64,000 bases of DNA from positions 2,867,352 through 2,931,351 of the forward strand of contig OX595988.1 of the NCBI GenBank assembly GCA_951394045.1. Reading direction: 5' to 3'. Both the position numbers and the translations under genes were made by a program. The DNA is from Nitzschia sp. DOCU1. Lineage: Eukaryota; Bacillariophyta; Bacillariophyceae; Bacillariales; Bacillariaceae. The notes under the pieces are model-generated. The model made no database searches. It was given only the letters and a program-made list of their open reading frames with translations, and was not told the DNA's origin. Positions 39,496-53,342 of the stretch are shown in pieces; position 1 is the stretch's first letter, and each line of letters begins with the position of its first letter.

Positions 39496-41121
39496 CTACA
39501 CAACCATCGTAGGGGCAACTGGACTGAACATGTCCGGGTAGGCAGCCACCCACGCTTGATTCATTTCCATCGCCAACATGGGATGGTTCTGTTGGAATTC
39601 AGCGGGAGCTTCGGCAAATAGGACGATAATGGTATCCGTGGCAGCGTTCACCACGGTAAAAACGATCGACGCCAAGATCATTCCAACAATTAGCGCGATC
39701 AAAAGAGATCCTCCGACCATGGCACCGACGCTGCCGTCAGCTGGCGTTGACGACGAAATCGCTGCGATAAAAGCAATTGCTGCTGCCAGCAACCCCGTGC
39801 CAAGGCCGATGGCAAACGCCATCATCCCGAGAACTCGTGCCGTCAAGTTATCCGAAATGATGGCACTCCAACCTCGTTCCCGAAAAAGAGTCAATACATT
39901 ATGACCCGCCTCCAGGTACGGATATCCATAGAGGCCCACGTAGATGAACGCCCACTTATTAAAGTACTCCGCGGCTGCCTCTAGCATGCTCAGCAAGCAC
40001 TGGAATAAACAGAGCAACAATGCTCCTGCCCCGTCCCGATTGTTGCGTGCACTCTCTTCCGCTTGCCTCACCATGGCTCGCATGGCCTGAATGACAGCGA
40101 CAATAAGTGATCCAAAGCAAATACTTCCAAATGAATACGTAACGCTTCGAAAGAGCGACGATGTCAATGCTGGACTGCAGCACCCCACCGCTTCGTCAGG
40201 AACAAACCAAAAGGTCCCTACTGTTCCAGCCACTGTTGTTTGTACAGTATTTCCAATGACTTGGTTCGTCCAGTAAAAGCTAAGAAGCATGCAAAAGACC
40301 AAAAGGTACCATAGGGAACTGAATTCTTCGTCCAGCGTGTTTTCAAAGTCATCTCCGCCTTTAAATCCACTCGTATGAACAATTTTGGTGGATTCCACTT
40401 GCTGTTTCATCAATGGAGTATTCAGACTGCACAGGAAAAAGTACATCCACAAGATCCACCACCCCACATAAATGGGAATCGTGGCAAGTCCCAAAAAGGC
40501 CACACCCAGCTGGGATTGAATCGATGCAATGGCAGTCTTCAAATTGGCCGCTGCCAGGGGAATGCGATGCCAGACATATCTAGCATACAACCAGGTAAAG
40601 AACGCTCCCAATGCTGTCAATATGGCTGGCCATATGGCTCCCGACAACAACAGGAATACGGTCAAAACCACATTGATGACGACTGCCATATACACGGATA
40701 TCTGAATCAACTGGGCCGCATTTCGATAGAGGTAGGAAAAGAGACCAATCGTCAATGTGGGTGCGATGACGAGGGAGGACAAGCAGCCGATCGCTAGAGG
40801 AATCAGTGAAGTTTCACTGTTGCTGCTTGCTTTCTTGAGGAATCGTGCTCCCACGGCTTCTACTAACTGTCGTCGTCCTCCTTTTTCATTGTCAAAGTCC
40901 ACTTCGATTTGGCCCGTTGCGTACATGAAGGAGAGGCCGACCACCACAGCAAATTGGGCCCAAAATGAGAGACCGAAAAAGGCATCTCGAAACGCAGGAG
41001 GTTGGACTTCCCCTCGGGGAATATCGTGGTTGTCATTCTGCTTCTTATCGCCGTACCAGTAGGTGCTGCTGCTGTCGGGAACAGCGCTGGCAGTGGGAAT
41101 TTCTTGGTATTGGTAGGACAT
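39496..41121 (-). CDS. Choline transporter-like protein (CTL/SLC44, PNS1-like)
   Basis: 541 residues, single exon, start ATG 41121. After a 45-residue hydrophilic head with a PPAFRDAFFGLSFWAQF lead-in, about ten hydrophobic segments follow. The second half has family landmarks of the Choline_transpo fold: TVAGTVGTFWF, SSLFRSVTYSFGSICFGSLIVAVIQ, the AAAEYFNKWAFIYVGLYG block, and an Ala/Gly-rich helix pair near the end. In animals SLC44 members move choline or ethanolamine; in yeast PNS1 the substrate is uncertain. Plasma membrane or organelle location cannot be decided from the sequence. It faces the preceding large repeat gene tail to tail. Confidence 0.9.
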   Translation of the reverse strand: MSYQYQEIPTASAVPDSSSTYWYGDKKQNDNHDIPRGEVQPPAFRDAFFGLSFWAQFAVVVGLSFMYATGQIEVDFDNEKGGRRQLVEAVGARFLKKASSNSETSLIPLAIGCLSSLVIAPTLTIGLFSYLYRNAAQLIQISVYMAVVINVVLTVFLLLSGAIWPAILTALGAFFTWLYARYVWHRIPLAAANLKTAIASIQSQLGVAFLGLATIPIYVGWWILWMYFFLCSLNTPLMKQQVESTKIVHTSGFKGGDDFENTLDEEFSSLWYLLVFCMLLSFYWTNQVIGNTVQTTVAGTVGTFWFVPDEAVGCCSPALTSSLFRSVTYSFGSICFGSLIVAVIQAMRAMVRQAEESARNNRDGAGALLLCLFQCLLSMLEAAAEYFNKWAFIYVGLYGYPYLEAGHNVLTLFRERGWSAIISDNLTARVLGMMAFAIGLGTGLLAAAIAFIAAISSSTPADGSVGAMVGGSLLIALIVGMILASIVFTVVNAATDTIIVLFAEAPAEFQQNHPMLAMEMNQAWVAAYPDMFSPVAPTMVV

Positions 41122-41512
41122 TCGTAATAGATAGCACTCAAAAGTGAGGGAGCGGGAAGTTGTGTTTCTTTGATGGAGGGGGCAGTGTGGGTATCGTCAC
41201 AAGAGTCTCTCCGATGCACTTCGTTGCAAATTCACGAAACATGCAACGATGACACCACCTACTAGAGAGGATGTGAAGGAGGCGATGCGAAGGATCTTCG
41301 ACGAAAGGGAAGGCGAGAGCTCGTGTTTCTGAGTCCCGATCCTACTTCCACGACTCGAGCAAATCGACTTGGTGGACTGACTCGACTTATCAGTCTACCA
41401 ATCACATTCCCATGGGTCAACTATTACCACCGCGTCCGAGGTGCCGCTCCGCCGCGATGTTTCTGCTTTCAATCCGCGTGACCAGGATCCATCACACTAT
41501 GGGGCCAGAAAC
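41122..41512. other. Divergent promoter region, possible missed exon
   Basis: About 390 bp. The last 100 bp before the ATG at 41513 read as protein-like sequence in the same frame with no ATG, and an ATG at 41412 is one base out of frame, so a short upstream exon or 5' extension of the GT8 gene may exist. Confidence 0.4.
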
Positions 41513-42841
41513 ATGAAATGGCTCCGTGTTATTGGCATCGCTGTGACGTTTGTTACCATAGTTGCTGTCGGAACGCTATTGAATCAACTCGAACATTCTT
41601 TGGTTGCCCTTGAAAATTTTGAGCAGGGTGTCCTCAGTCAATGGACGGGGACCGCGACGACTTTTCAAGCCGATCCTGAAGGGCCCTTTAACGAATACCC
41701 CACAGGCGAATCTACTACTAGACTCGCCAATGCAATTTTCAGTAACACATCGTCTCCCTATGCTTATGCTTTCATGATGTTTCGTGTCGACCCTGGAGAC
41801 GACGGGGTGGCCCAGATTAGAGGTGCTTACAAGCCCTACTTGGCAGACATTATGGTCGCTGCCGAACTTTTTCATCGCTTTGGTTCCACGGCTGATATTG
41901 TCGCCCTGATTTCTTTGGTCAAGGGACACGACCGTCTTCCCAGTGAAGATGCTAGATTGTTGACGACATTGGGAGTAAAGATTCGATACTTTAGCCCGAT
42001 CATCCCAGATGACTTTGGAGGCTTTTTGGCTTCGAATTTGAACAAAGTCGAGATCCTGAAAATGACAGAATATCGCCGTGTCCTCTTTCTGGACTGCGAT
42101 GCCATTCCTCTTGTAAACTTGGACTATCTTTTTGAAATGAGCGAGAATGGAAGAATGAAGCCAAACATTATTCTGGCAACAAAAAGCGTGCCAATGAATG
42201 GAGGCTTTTTCGTGTTGGAACCCACACTGGATGGGTTTGCCGAAGTGGAACATCTGATTCAGAAAAGGCTGGAGCGGGGTTATGAGAAGAAAAGGTTTGA
42301 TCCAATAAATGGATGGGGTGTGGCCATCTCTGACCGTTCTCCCATCTATAGAATTTCACCACTTACAGCACATGGTGAGGTGAATGCCACCACCTGGGAT
42401 TTTTTGGCGGCTAACAGTGATCAAGGCTTGTTTTACCATTACACTCGTTTCGTGCGGAGAAACGTAACCCAAATTTTACGGGACAAGCTCCTTCACTACG
42501 GTCCAGGTCCAAATGGGACCGCCATTGTCGAGCGGGAGGAACCCATTACTAGCGAGAACAATCCGTTTGGAAATGTGACAACGCGACGTTATCGCTTTGA
42601 TGACACGGTGAACACTTGTATCCATGCAGCTTGTGTTATTGGCCCATATTTGGACCACGCCCATTTCTTGGGTAGTGGGGATCTAAATGGCAAGCCTTGG
42701 AAGACCCCCCATCCGGAACAATACCGTGAGTCGACGGAACCCATCTTACATGCTATGCATTTGTGGTGGAAGACTTTGTTCCAACTCGAGGAACGCCTTG
42801 GGTTTAACTATACGGGTTTGTGGCTGGAGCCTAAAGACTAA
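41513..42841 (+). CDS. Glycosyltransferase family 8 (glycogenin-like), type II membrane protein
   Basis: 442 residues from the first ATG (41513); the frame extends 24 codons upstream to a GTG and could belong to a missed exon. MKWLRVIGIAVTFVTIVAVGTLL is a signal anchor, so the catalytic part is lumenal (Golgi). GT8 features: AYKPYLADIMVAAELFHRFGS, then VEILKMTEYRRVLFLDCDAIPLVNLDYLFE with the metal-binding DxD (DCD, near residue 193), and NGGFFVLEP, the acceptor-side loop. Sequons are NTS, NVT and NAT. Glycogenin-like GT8 enzymes use UDP-sugars with retention. In diatoms, which store chrysolaminarin rather than glycogen, a protein or polysaccharide glycosylation role is more likely than glycogen priming. 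Confidence 0.85.
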   Translation: MKWLRVIGIAVTFVTIVAVGTLLNQLEHSLVALENFEQGVLSQWTGTATTFQADPEGPFNEYPTGESTTRLANAIFSNTSSPYAYAFMMFRVDPGDDGVAQIRGAYKPYLADIMVAAELFHRFGSTADIVALISLVKGHDRLPSEDARLLTTLGVKIRYFSPIIPDDFGGFLASNLNKVEILKMTEYRRVLFLDCDAIPLVNLDYLFEMSENGRMKPNIILATKSVPMNGGFFVLEPTLDGFAEVEHLIQKRLERGYEKKRFDPINGWGVAISDRSPIYRISPLTAHGEVNATTWDFLAANSDQGLFYHYTRFVRRNVTQILRDKLLHYGPGPNGTAIVEREEPITSENNPFGNVTTRRYRFDDTVNTCIHAACVIGPYLDHAHFLGSGDLNGKPWKTPHPEQYRESTEPILHAMHLWWKTLFQLEERLGFNYTGLWLEPKD

Positions 42842-42974
42842 TGACTACATTTTATAGACAAGTGCAGCTGTGCGAATCTTTCGAATGAACGTCCACTTTT
42901 CAAAATATATTGTATTGTAGCTTCGCATACACGTCTGAAGGACATAACTCCAAGTTCATTCATTCATAACTCTA

Positions 42975-45080
42975 TTAGACTTGATTTGTTTCAAAGACCA
43001 GTTCATGTAGTTCACCCTCGACACTTTCACTCGTTTCCTGACCGACTCCCTGAAGGCGTTCATAGTCATGATTGGCAGGCATTACTCTAGACAAGAGACC
43101 AGTGGTCGTCAATGCCCCTAGCGGTGCTGCCGCCGCCGCCGTTGTAGTTGACCGATTGGTACCTCGCCCAACGGCCACGTACGAAACTGCAACCAACATG
43201 ATTCCGCCGACGACCATGGTCCAAAATGTCCAAGGTAAAATGTTGAATTCCACTTGAAGACAAGAACCGTCCTCAGATATTTTCGCACACGCCTTGTTTC
43301 GTATAATTGTATTAGTGATGGAAGGCATGAGCATCTGTACCATGACAATCGCAATAGCAAATACCTCCCAGGAACAAAATGCTCCGATAAAATTGACTAG
43401 ATTCGCCACGGGTTCCACGGGTAACCTACATCGATCCAAGAGGGCAACGACAATCAACAAGACGGCCCGAATGACAGGCCCCAACACACAAAACAATCCA
43501 AACGTTCCCATCAACATGTAATCCCATCCTCCGTGTGCACCAGTAGTCCACATGAGACTGCGTAGGGAATAGTTTCGTTCCCAGTCCACACCTAAAATAT
43601 CATGTAGCATTTGAGGACCAGCACCAAAGACCTTGCGTTCCATGGTATTCCAATCGACGGCTGCCATGACTAGCAAAGTTGTTCCTACGACCGTAAGAAA
43701 GTATCGATACGAAAACAAATGCAGAGGTGGCCGACGGCCACGGGCGAAGAAGGATTGATCCTCGGCTGCGCCAAAGTCCAACTCTAACGGCGTTGTTCCA
43801 GCAGCATCCCCTGATAGTAGCGGCTCTCGCAGGCTTTCTTGCGCGGTTGGACTGGATGCTTCTTGTGCGGGTTGTTGTTCTTCCACTGCGGGACGATTCA
43901 CCGCCATGAGAGCCCGTTCTCGTTCTTGCTGTTTGCGCAATTGTTGTTTGGCTCGATGATCAAAAATATCCACCATCAAACTCAACAAAATCGAAACAAT
44001 CACTGCCCCACAAAACGCATAAATACCTTGCATCCCCACGACACGCAACGTCGCCATACCACCCCCACTGGTATCCACTCCATTCAACAGACTCTTGCCG
44101 GTCGATTGAGCCCAGTCAGGTCGAGTATAAGCTTCATTCACTACACTCGTACAAGCCTTACATTTGGCACGGGTAGTAGCTTTCTTGGGATGTTCACAAT
44201 GTAACTTCAATAGTTTGTTGCACAATCCCGTCTCGTCGTATTGTGATTCCACAATTTCCAAAATAGCTGGCAAATCCTCAATCAGGCCATGTTTAATGGC
44301 GTCCGGATCCACCACCCAATCCAAATTTAGAACCCCCACCATGACACACACTACTAGTACATCTGCCAACGACCACTTGCCCAATGTACTTAGCCACTGT
44401 AATGTCGTTGTCCGCCCTTTAGCTTGTTTTCGTAAAAACCACGTAGCCTGTAGCCACACCAGTTTCAAGTGAGGCCAAACTCCCGAAAAGACAATGAGCA
44501 ATACCGCTGCTACTCGTGGCAATATTTTTCCTGGAATTCCCTTGGCTTTCCATAGCTCGTTAATGGCATAATAATAGGTAAATGTTTGTACATCTCGATC
44601 TTCTTCGTAAAGCCAATGATGATTGTAATCAAGGCCCAACAAATTAAATGTTTGTTTGGTGGTAAAATCGGTCGCGTTAGCCCAAACGTCAATGTTCGCC
44701 ACGAGCCGTAATTTCCACATGTCCGCCGTTTGACCGTAATAAAATACAATATGAGTCGTCAAACACAGCGTCGGAAATAACACACGGGCTAGCCAGGGCG
44801 TCGTGTTGGCAAAGGCTAGAGCGGAAGGGGACCAGCGAAAATTAGTATTGTGGAAGGACGTCAAGGCATGGTCGTCGTTGTCATCATCGACGTAGACGCC
44901 GTCGTCGTCGCCGTCTTCTTCTTCAATCATCAGCACTTCATTGGAAGCAGAAACAATCTCCGTAGACGCCTCCATGCTTGCCGGCGCCGTCATTGTCGTC
45001 GTCGCCGTCTCGGAAGCCCCAGCAGCAATAGAATTTGCGCCTTCCACGCCAGACGTGGAAGGTTCTGTCATGTTAGCCAT
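42975..45080 (-). CDS. PqiA-like multi-pass membrane protein
   Basis: 701 residues, start ATG 45080. An acidic disordered head (about 85 residues with DDDNDD runs) is followed by a transmembrane helix, a lumenal loop, and then a pair of helices around LPRVAAVLLIVFSGVWPHLKLVWLQATW and LGKWSLADVLVVCVMVGVL. The LGKWSLxDVxVV motif is characteristic of the paraquat-inducible protein A family. A Cys-containing extracellular loop, a basic/Glu loop (RAKQQLRKQQERERA) and further helices follow, about eight in all. Bacterial PqiA works with MCE lipid-transport proteins. Eukaryotic homologues in stramenopiles are uncharacterised. The assignment rests on one motif block. Confidence 0.65.
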   Translation of the reverse strand: MANMTEPSTSGVEGANSIAAGASETATTTMTAPASMEASTEIVSASNEVLMIEEEDGDDDGVYVDDDNDDHALTSFHNTNFRWSPSALAFANTTPWLARVLFPTLCLTTHIVFYYGQTADMWKLRLVANIDVWANATDFTTKQTFNLLGLDYNHHWLYEEDRDVQTFTYYYAINELWKAKGIPGKILPRVAAVLLIVFSGVWPHLKLVWLQATWFLRKQAKGRTTTLQWLSTLGKWSLADVLVVCVMVGVLNLDWVVDPDAIKHGLIEDLPAILEIVESQYDETGLCNKLLKLHCEHPKKATTRAKCKACTSVVNEAYTRPDWAQSTGKSLLNGVDTSGGGMATLRVVGMQGIYAFCGAVIVSILLSLMVDIFDHRAKQQLRKQQERERALMAVNRPAVEEQQPAQEASSPTAQESLREPLLSGDAAGTTPLELDFGAAEDQSFFARGRRPPLHLFSYRYFLTVVGTTLLVMAAVDWNTMERKVFGAGPQMLHDILGVDWERNYSLRSLMWTTGAHGGWDYMLMGTFGLFCVLGPVIRAVLLIVVALLDRCRLPVEPVANLVNFIGAFCSWEVFAIAIVMVQMLMPSITNTIIRNKACAKISEDGSCLQVEFNILPWTFWTMVVGGIMLVAVSYVAVGRGTNRSTTTAAAAAPLGALTTTGLLSRVMPANHDYERLQGVGQETSESVEGELHELVFETNQV

Positions 45081-45498
45081 AATATTATTATTATTATCGT
45101 TGGACGGGAGATAAGGCCGTCCAGCCCTTTTACGATCGACTAGATAGCAGCTGGCGGCAGTGAATCAATCCTTCCTTTACTCTCTTGCTCTTCCTTGTCG
45201 ATAGAATGGCACAACCTTGACACAAGGCCAAAGGAATAGAGAGAAGAAACAAAGCAACTGCAGAAGCAGAAAAGTGACCCAAACCACACTAAAACTACGC
45301 GACACGACCGTTTGCGCTCTGACGGTCGGTGCCGCGGTATCGTACGCGACATGCGAACAGTAAACGCCTAAAATAGTATGGTAGATTTTTATCTAACACA
45401 CATATGTATGTACAGTAATATTGGCAAATACTACTGTAGAATGGGTTGGTGAGCTATCGGCACAGTAAAGTACTCGTACTACAATACTTCGTACCGGT
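45081..45498. other. Promoter region of the PqiA-like gene
   Basis: About 420 bp between the PqiA-like start codon and the left end of the duplicated element. Rich in GTAC and TACTACT words. No gene seen. Confidence 0.5.
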
Positions 45499-45504
45499 AG
45501 GACT

Positions 45505-45521
45505 GTCGGAATTGTATACAC
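45505..45521 (+). repeat. Left terminal inverted repeat, copy 1
   Basis: GTCGGAATTGTATACAC; partner at 47162-47178 on the opposite strand with one mismatch. Confidence 0.7.
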
Positions 45522-46929
45522 GACTTCATTAGTCATACAAGTCCATTATACAGAAAGTGTATATTTTTCCGCACTACCCGGCAGTAGTATGCCACGTTAT
45601 TTGCACGGTGGGATGCCGCTACTGTGGGTATGTTCGGAAATTTATACATCAATTTGTCCGAGCTGTATAATTTTCTGCCCCCACACGAGTAGCAATCGAT
45701 CGGTACGAGTAGCAGTCAATCGTACCTGTCGACTTGTTTGATCAATGCAGTCATTTAGAGATCATCAACTCTATTGTAAGTCTGCACTTGGACGGCAACA
45801 ATGAAACCGAGCTCTGTGCTTGCACCCATTGTCAATTTTGCGTCAGGTTGCCGCCAAGGTGCCTGCAAAAAACAAATAGGACAGTAGGCGTCTCTCATAG
45901 TAGGAGTCGTCGACAACATCATATTTGGTGCCCCCTTGTGCTAAAGTAGGGCTATACCAGTATTGAATGGATTATTTAAACTAACTTTTGTCTGCTAGGG
46001 ATCATAATACTACTACGGTTTCATGCTGCTAGAACGAGATGACACTACTGTTAGCAGTACTAATACTACCCCGAAGGCGGCGGTGCTCAAACAAATGCAG
46101 CAGAAGCACGTGTCCAACTATCAATTTGGTGGTAATATACTAGTAGAGTTAAAGCAATATAGGGCAAGCACTACTGCCAGTAGTAGTATTGCAACTGGCT
46201 ACTCACCAGCAATAGCAGAGTAGGTGTCGTGCTACTAGTTGTGATTGCTTGTCAATTGATAGCAGTGCCAGTCACTCTGTGAGAGCATGAAATACTAAGA
46301 ATTTGCCCCATGTACTATCGGTTTGCCAGCAGCAACCACAGGGTTGTCGTGGTCGTCCACAACTTTACAGAAGTAGCAATGGAAGTTGATTGTCGCCATT
46401 GTGGAAATAAAGAACCGACCGATGATTTGAAAGTAGCCCTGGCTGCGGTGGTAGCCTAGTAGTGGCAGCTTGATGTAGCCACCAATTGGTAGCAGCGGCC
46501 ATGGTGGTGGCGTCATTGTCCATGCCTTTGCAGCAGTAGTAATGCAGCAGCCCAGAAGTTGATTGTCACATTTGTGAAAATAAAGGAACAACCGCCAATT
46601 AAGTAGTGCTGCTGGCGGTGGTGGTTTGGCCAGAAAAATAGCAATGCACAATTTTCCAACCATTCTTCTTCGACCTGGCAATGAGGATTTGCCAATGTCG
46701 CAATTATCTTGTTCTTATCTTCCATTCTTCGTTGATGTCCCGACAATGAAAAGTGCTGACATCGCATTGTAGCATGTGAAGGCAAGGGCCTTCCAATGAT
46801 CCATTTAAAATCGCTGGTTGCTCAAATGTAGCTCTTCCATGGTAGTCTGTATGTCCTTATGCTGGCAGGTAGAGCCCTGAATGCACCTTAGATGGGACGG
46901 GTTGTTCAGCAATGAAGCAATGACTTCGT

Positions 46930-47024
<95 letters not shown>

Positions 47025-47025
47025 G
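46930..47025. repeat. (TTG)32 microsatellite
   Basis: Perfect array of 96 bp in copy 1, at the same internal position as the hugely longer array in copy 2. Confidence 0.95.
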
Positions 47026-47161
47026 CCATGATGCTGCCACTACTTGTGATGGTGGTGGTCGTCGTTTCGCCGCGGTCTCCCAATGCTGGGTGACCGGTCG
47101 TATTGGTCATATCCCTTCAGTCATGAGTGTTGAGTCTTATTATACACGTTCGCTCCCATGT

Positions 47162-47178
47162 GTGTATAAAATTCCGAC
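47162..47178 (-). repeat. Right terminal inverted repeat, copy 1
   Basis: GTGTATAAAATTCCGAC, the inverted partner of 45505-45521. It is followed by TCACTTTAAGG, which also follows the right end of copy 2. Confidence 0.7.
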
Positions 47179-47186
47179 TCACTTTA

Positions 47187-50494
<3,308 letters not shown>

Positions 50495-50854
50495 TACTTG
50501 TTATGACTGTGGAAATTGTTGAAGAGCACCTGAATTGCGGGCTTGCATATCCTGACCCCTGAAATCTTCTTACGAGTCATGTTCTTGTCTGAGCTTCGAT
50601 GGATCCATAACCGCCACCACCCAACAATAGATAGTCCATGTGTACAAGTACTACGAATAGCTAGAACTTGTTAGCAGATATGCTAAAGTAACCCAAGGAA
50701 GTAATAGTAGGAAACATGTACAATTTATTAACGTTGGGCTTTGCCACCCACACGACGAGACGTCGCACCCCCCCCGCGCCCCACTTTCTCACGCCTTCAT
50801 CACCCTTCCTTCCCCAGATAGCAGATTGACCTTGACTACAGCTACGTCCAGCAA
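50495..50854. other. Intergenic region right of the element
   Basis: About 360 bp, including a C-run (CACCCCCCCCGCGCCCC near 50768). No gene supportable. Confidence 0.5.
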
Positions 50855-52660
50855 CTAGTAGCAGGTCATGTTCTGTTCCAGAACATTGTTCTTTTTGTAC
50901 CAAAAGTCAGCAGCTTCTGGAAAAATATGAAATTGTTGAATCGACTTGTTCCCCTTCAAGACTTCAAAGACCATTTGGCGCATCTTGGCGCTCACAATCC
51001 ATGACTCGTAGCAATCGTTCCACAACACGCGCAGATTGAGGTTATTCCGGAGGACGTCCAAAACGCACTGCAAGGCTTTGTCACCTTGTTCAAACGTAGA
51101 CGTGGTACTCGAGAATTGAAAGGTTTCAAGGGTACAATTGCTCGAACGGAGTGAGTCCAAAATGGATGGCAGCGCTACATCGGACGAAATGCGGGGTTCC
51201 AAGTGTAGCACGCCAAGTGTCGAATTGACGCGAAGTTTCTCGGCGAGAGCGATAATCTCGTCGTCGTCAAAGTCAAACGTAGTATCATTGCCGTGGTCAT
51301 CCGTTGGGCAAATGACCGTCAGGACACCCAATGACTGGGAATCCAGCAGCGTCGAAACGGAAAAGCTCGAGGAGACCTCCACTTCTAACGAAATGAGATT
51401 TGGTAATGTCGTAAGTGCATGGGCCAAGGATGGGCCGACCGTTCCAGCCTCCAAGTGGAGTTGAATGTACTCAAGCGACGAATTATAGGCAAGTCCACGA
51501 GCTAACATGGCTTGATCATCAGGCCCAAAGTTCCATAGATGAAGCTCCTTCAAGGTAGACGAGAGGCGCTTATTCAAGACCCGAAATAAGCACGAGAGTT
51601 CTTGCTGAGTTCGAACTCTAGTGTTGTCGCTCTCGCGGCGACGAAACAAAACCAACTTGGAAAGGCACTTGTTAAAGTAGAGACTATCCAATAACGGCCA
51701 GTAGTTGGCATCGGAATAGTCATCCAGGCGTACACGCAATTTGGTCGATTCGCGAATTTCCCGAATAATTTTGGTGCCCCTTCCAACGCCCTTGGATTCC
51801 AACAGGGCGGCAGTCCGGTCCAAGGGCTCCACGGCCTTTTTGGCAGCTTGGGATGTAAGGATGGTAGATGCCAGTTGTGCAAAAGAAATATTCGAGACAT
51901 TATCAGTAGTCGCCTCACTCCTGCTGCAGGAACCATCCAGTTCCTGCTCCAGAAAGAAATCTTTTCGGATAGGCCCATGTTCTTCTGGCAGTTTTCTTTC
52001 TGAAAGTTTTCGTGTGGGGACAACGCGGTCTGATACTTTTACTGCAAAGGGTCTTCGATGATGCGCCCTAGCCGAGTCGAGCAACGATTCTCGTTTATCC
52101 TTTTGATACAAGGATGTGCATGAGAACGAGTCAGAAATTTCTGTCGTCTTTTCCAGAACGCTATCCATTCCTCCGACGACAATTGTCTCAACACTGTCGT
52201 CGTCGTCATCATCAGATACGACGTTTGCGGAGGCAAGTGGTCGGCAACCAATGTCGAACCCCCCACATGAAAATAGACCAATCGAGTTTTCGGGTTCTTC
52301 TTCTTGTTCGACAAAAGTTAACGCAGTCGTCGTTTCGTTTGTCTTGAGCTCCAACGGAGTGGGGGCGTTCGCTAAGAATAGACTTGGTACCAGCAAGGGA
52401 GCCAAAGGCTTGCGCGACGGAGTGGCGTGAAATGATGCGTTCATGTTCTCGAGCACACTACTTCTGCCGTCGACCATACTATTCGTGCCAGATTCGCTGG
52501 ATCCATCGTCCGAGTCTATAAAACTCACAACTGTGTCCCGACCGCCCCCTTCATTGTCCAGGGTAACAGCGTACGACCTATTGCCGGTGCTTAACCAGAC
52601 CAGCTCCAATGCTGGGTCGAGTTGTTGCCATTCGGAATTCATACCGCCATTGTGGACCAT
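50855..52660 (-). CDS. LRR-like domain family protein (member 2)
   Basis: 601 residues, single exon, start ATG 52660. Residues 1-300 are disordered and acidic (a run of six Asp near 150-155). From about 307 to 590 there is a domain shared with the genes at 53343 and 55879. It opens with KLRVRLDDYSDANYWPLLDSL, then RVRTQQELSCLFRVL, then leucine-rich units of about 26-35 residues (LKELHLWNF, LEYIQLHLEAGTVG, LPNLISLEVEVSSSFSVSTLL, LRVNSTLGVLHLEP, LRNNLNLRVLW) and ends KGNKSIQQFHIF. The repeat style with L..L.L and NxxL resembles ribonuclease-inhibitor-type LRRs, with weak conservation. LRR domains bind proteins; the partner here is unknown. No signal peptide or membrane segment. Confidence 0.8.
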   Translation of the reverse strand: MVHNGGMNSEWQQLDPALELVWLSTGNRSYAVTLDNEGGGRDTVVSFIDSDDGSSESGTNSMVDGRSSVLENMNASFHATPSRKPLAPLLVPSLFLANAPTPLELKTNETTTALTFVEQEEEPENSIGLFSCGGFDIGCRPLASANVVSDDDDDDSVETIVVGGMDSVLEKTTEISDSFSCTSLYQKDKRESLLDSARAHHRRPFAVKVSDRVVPTRKLSERKLPEEHGPIRKDFFLEQELDGSCSRSEATTDNVSNISFAQLASTILTSQAAKKAVEPLDRTAALLESKGVGRGTKIIREIRESTKLRVRLDDYSDANYWPLLDSLYFNKCLSKLVLFRRRESDNTRVRTQQELSCLFRVLNKRLSSTLKELHLWNFGPDDQAMLARGLAYNSSLEYIQLHLEAGTVGPSLAHALTTLPNLISLEVEVSSSFSVSTLLDSQSLGVLTVICPTDDHGNDTTFDFDDDEIIALAEKLRVNSTLGVLHLEPRISSDVALPSILDSLRSSNCTLETFQFSSTTSTFEQGDKALQCVLDVLRNNLNLRVLWNDCYESWIVSAKMRQMVFEVLKGNKSIQQFHIFPEAADFWYKKNNVLEQNMTCY

Positions 52661-53342
52661 GTTTTTGCTCCACTTATGTTAATTGAACCGACGGGGCAGC
52701 TGGTTGCTACCAGAAGAAGAGGATGATTGGTTTGGCGGAGCGGCAACACTCAAAGAACCAAGGATCTTCTTTTTTACAGCATCGCACTATACCCAATCGT
52801 TTTGGGGGTTCCTTCAAATCATTATTCTTTCGTATTTCATTGCCTGCTTGAAAAGGAGATGGGTGGATCAAGCGATCCACACGATGGATTTGTATTCGAT
52901 CGGGGTTTTCGTTTGCAAGACTTGTACTTTTGAACTCAAAATGTGGCGGAAAAACCAACAAGGGGGTCGGCCATCTCGCGCCCGCTCTGATTGTACCAGT
53001 ACTGAGTCATGAGCTCGTCTCAAGCGGAAGGGAGGTCATTCTTCCTGCCTGTCTGTCGCCCGCCGATCGCTCGGAGTGGAGCCCGCGCGCGAGGCGGGCG
53101 AGCAACCGTCTGTAGTTAGCAAGAACTAGGAAGTGGTTGCATTGAGCTACTGCCACCGAAACTACTGCAGAACAATTTGCTCGTGGGAGTGTTCCATCTT
53201 CACCTAATGGATCGAACTCTATCAAAAATAGACCTTACTAGCCTCGGGACATAAAATCAGAGGTGGTTTTCAAAGGAATGGATCCTAAAGAATGTTAATG
53301 GCAACGAGTGGTAGATGAAGTGAGGTATTGTCCATCATTGCT
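52661..53342. other. Intergenic region between family members
   Basis: About 680 bp between two same-strand family members. Contains a GC-rich 9-bp perfect inverted repeat (TCGCCCGCC 53056-53064 / GGCGGGCGA 53093-53101). Otherwise no gene. Confidence 0.5.

Larger units (their letters stand above)
45499..47186. mobile_element. TIR-bounded 1.69-kb unit, copy 1
   Basis: First copy of a head-to-tail duplicated unit. It carries near its ends a 17-bp inverted repeat: left GTCGGAATTGTATACAC (45505-45521), right GTGTATAAAATTCCGAC (47162-47178), 16 of 17 complementary. No transposase is visible. Short open frames (45734-45949, 46295-46681) have no recognisable content. Internally it holds an imperfect duplication around GAAGTTGATTGTC (near 46382 and 46555) and a (TTG)32 array. 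Best read as a non-autonomous DNA transposon (MITE-like), but no clear target-site duplication was found. Confidence 0.65.

Noticed and set aside
45734..46681. Small open frames inside the duplicated element, also present in copy 2
   Set aside because: Their conservation is explained by the recent duplication of DNA; no codon-level signal or known domain.
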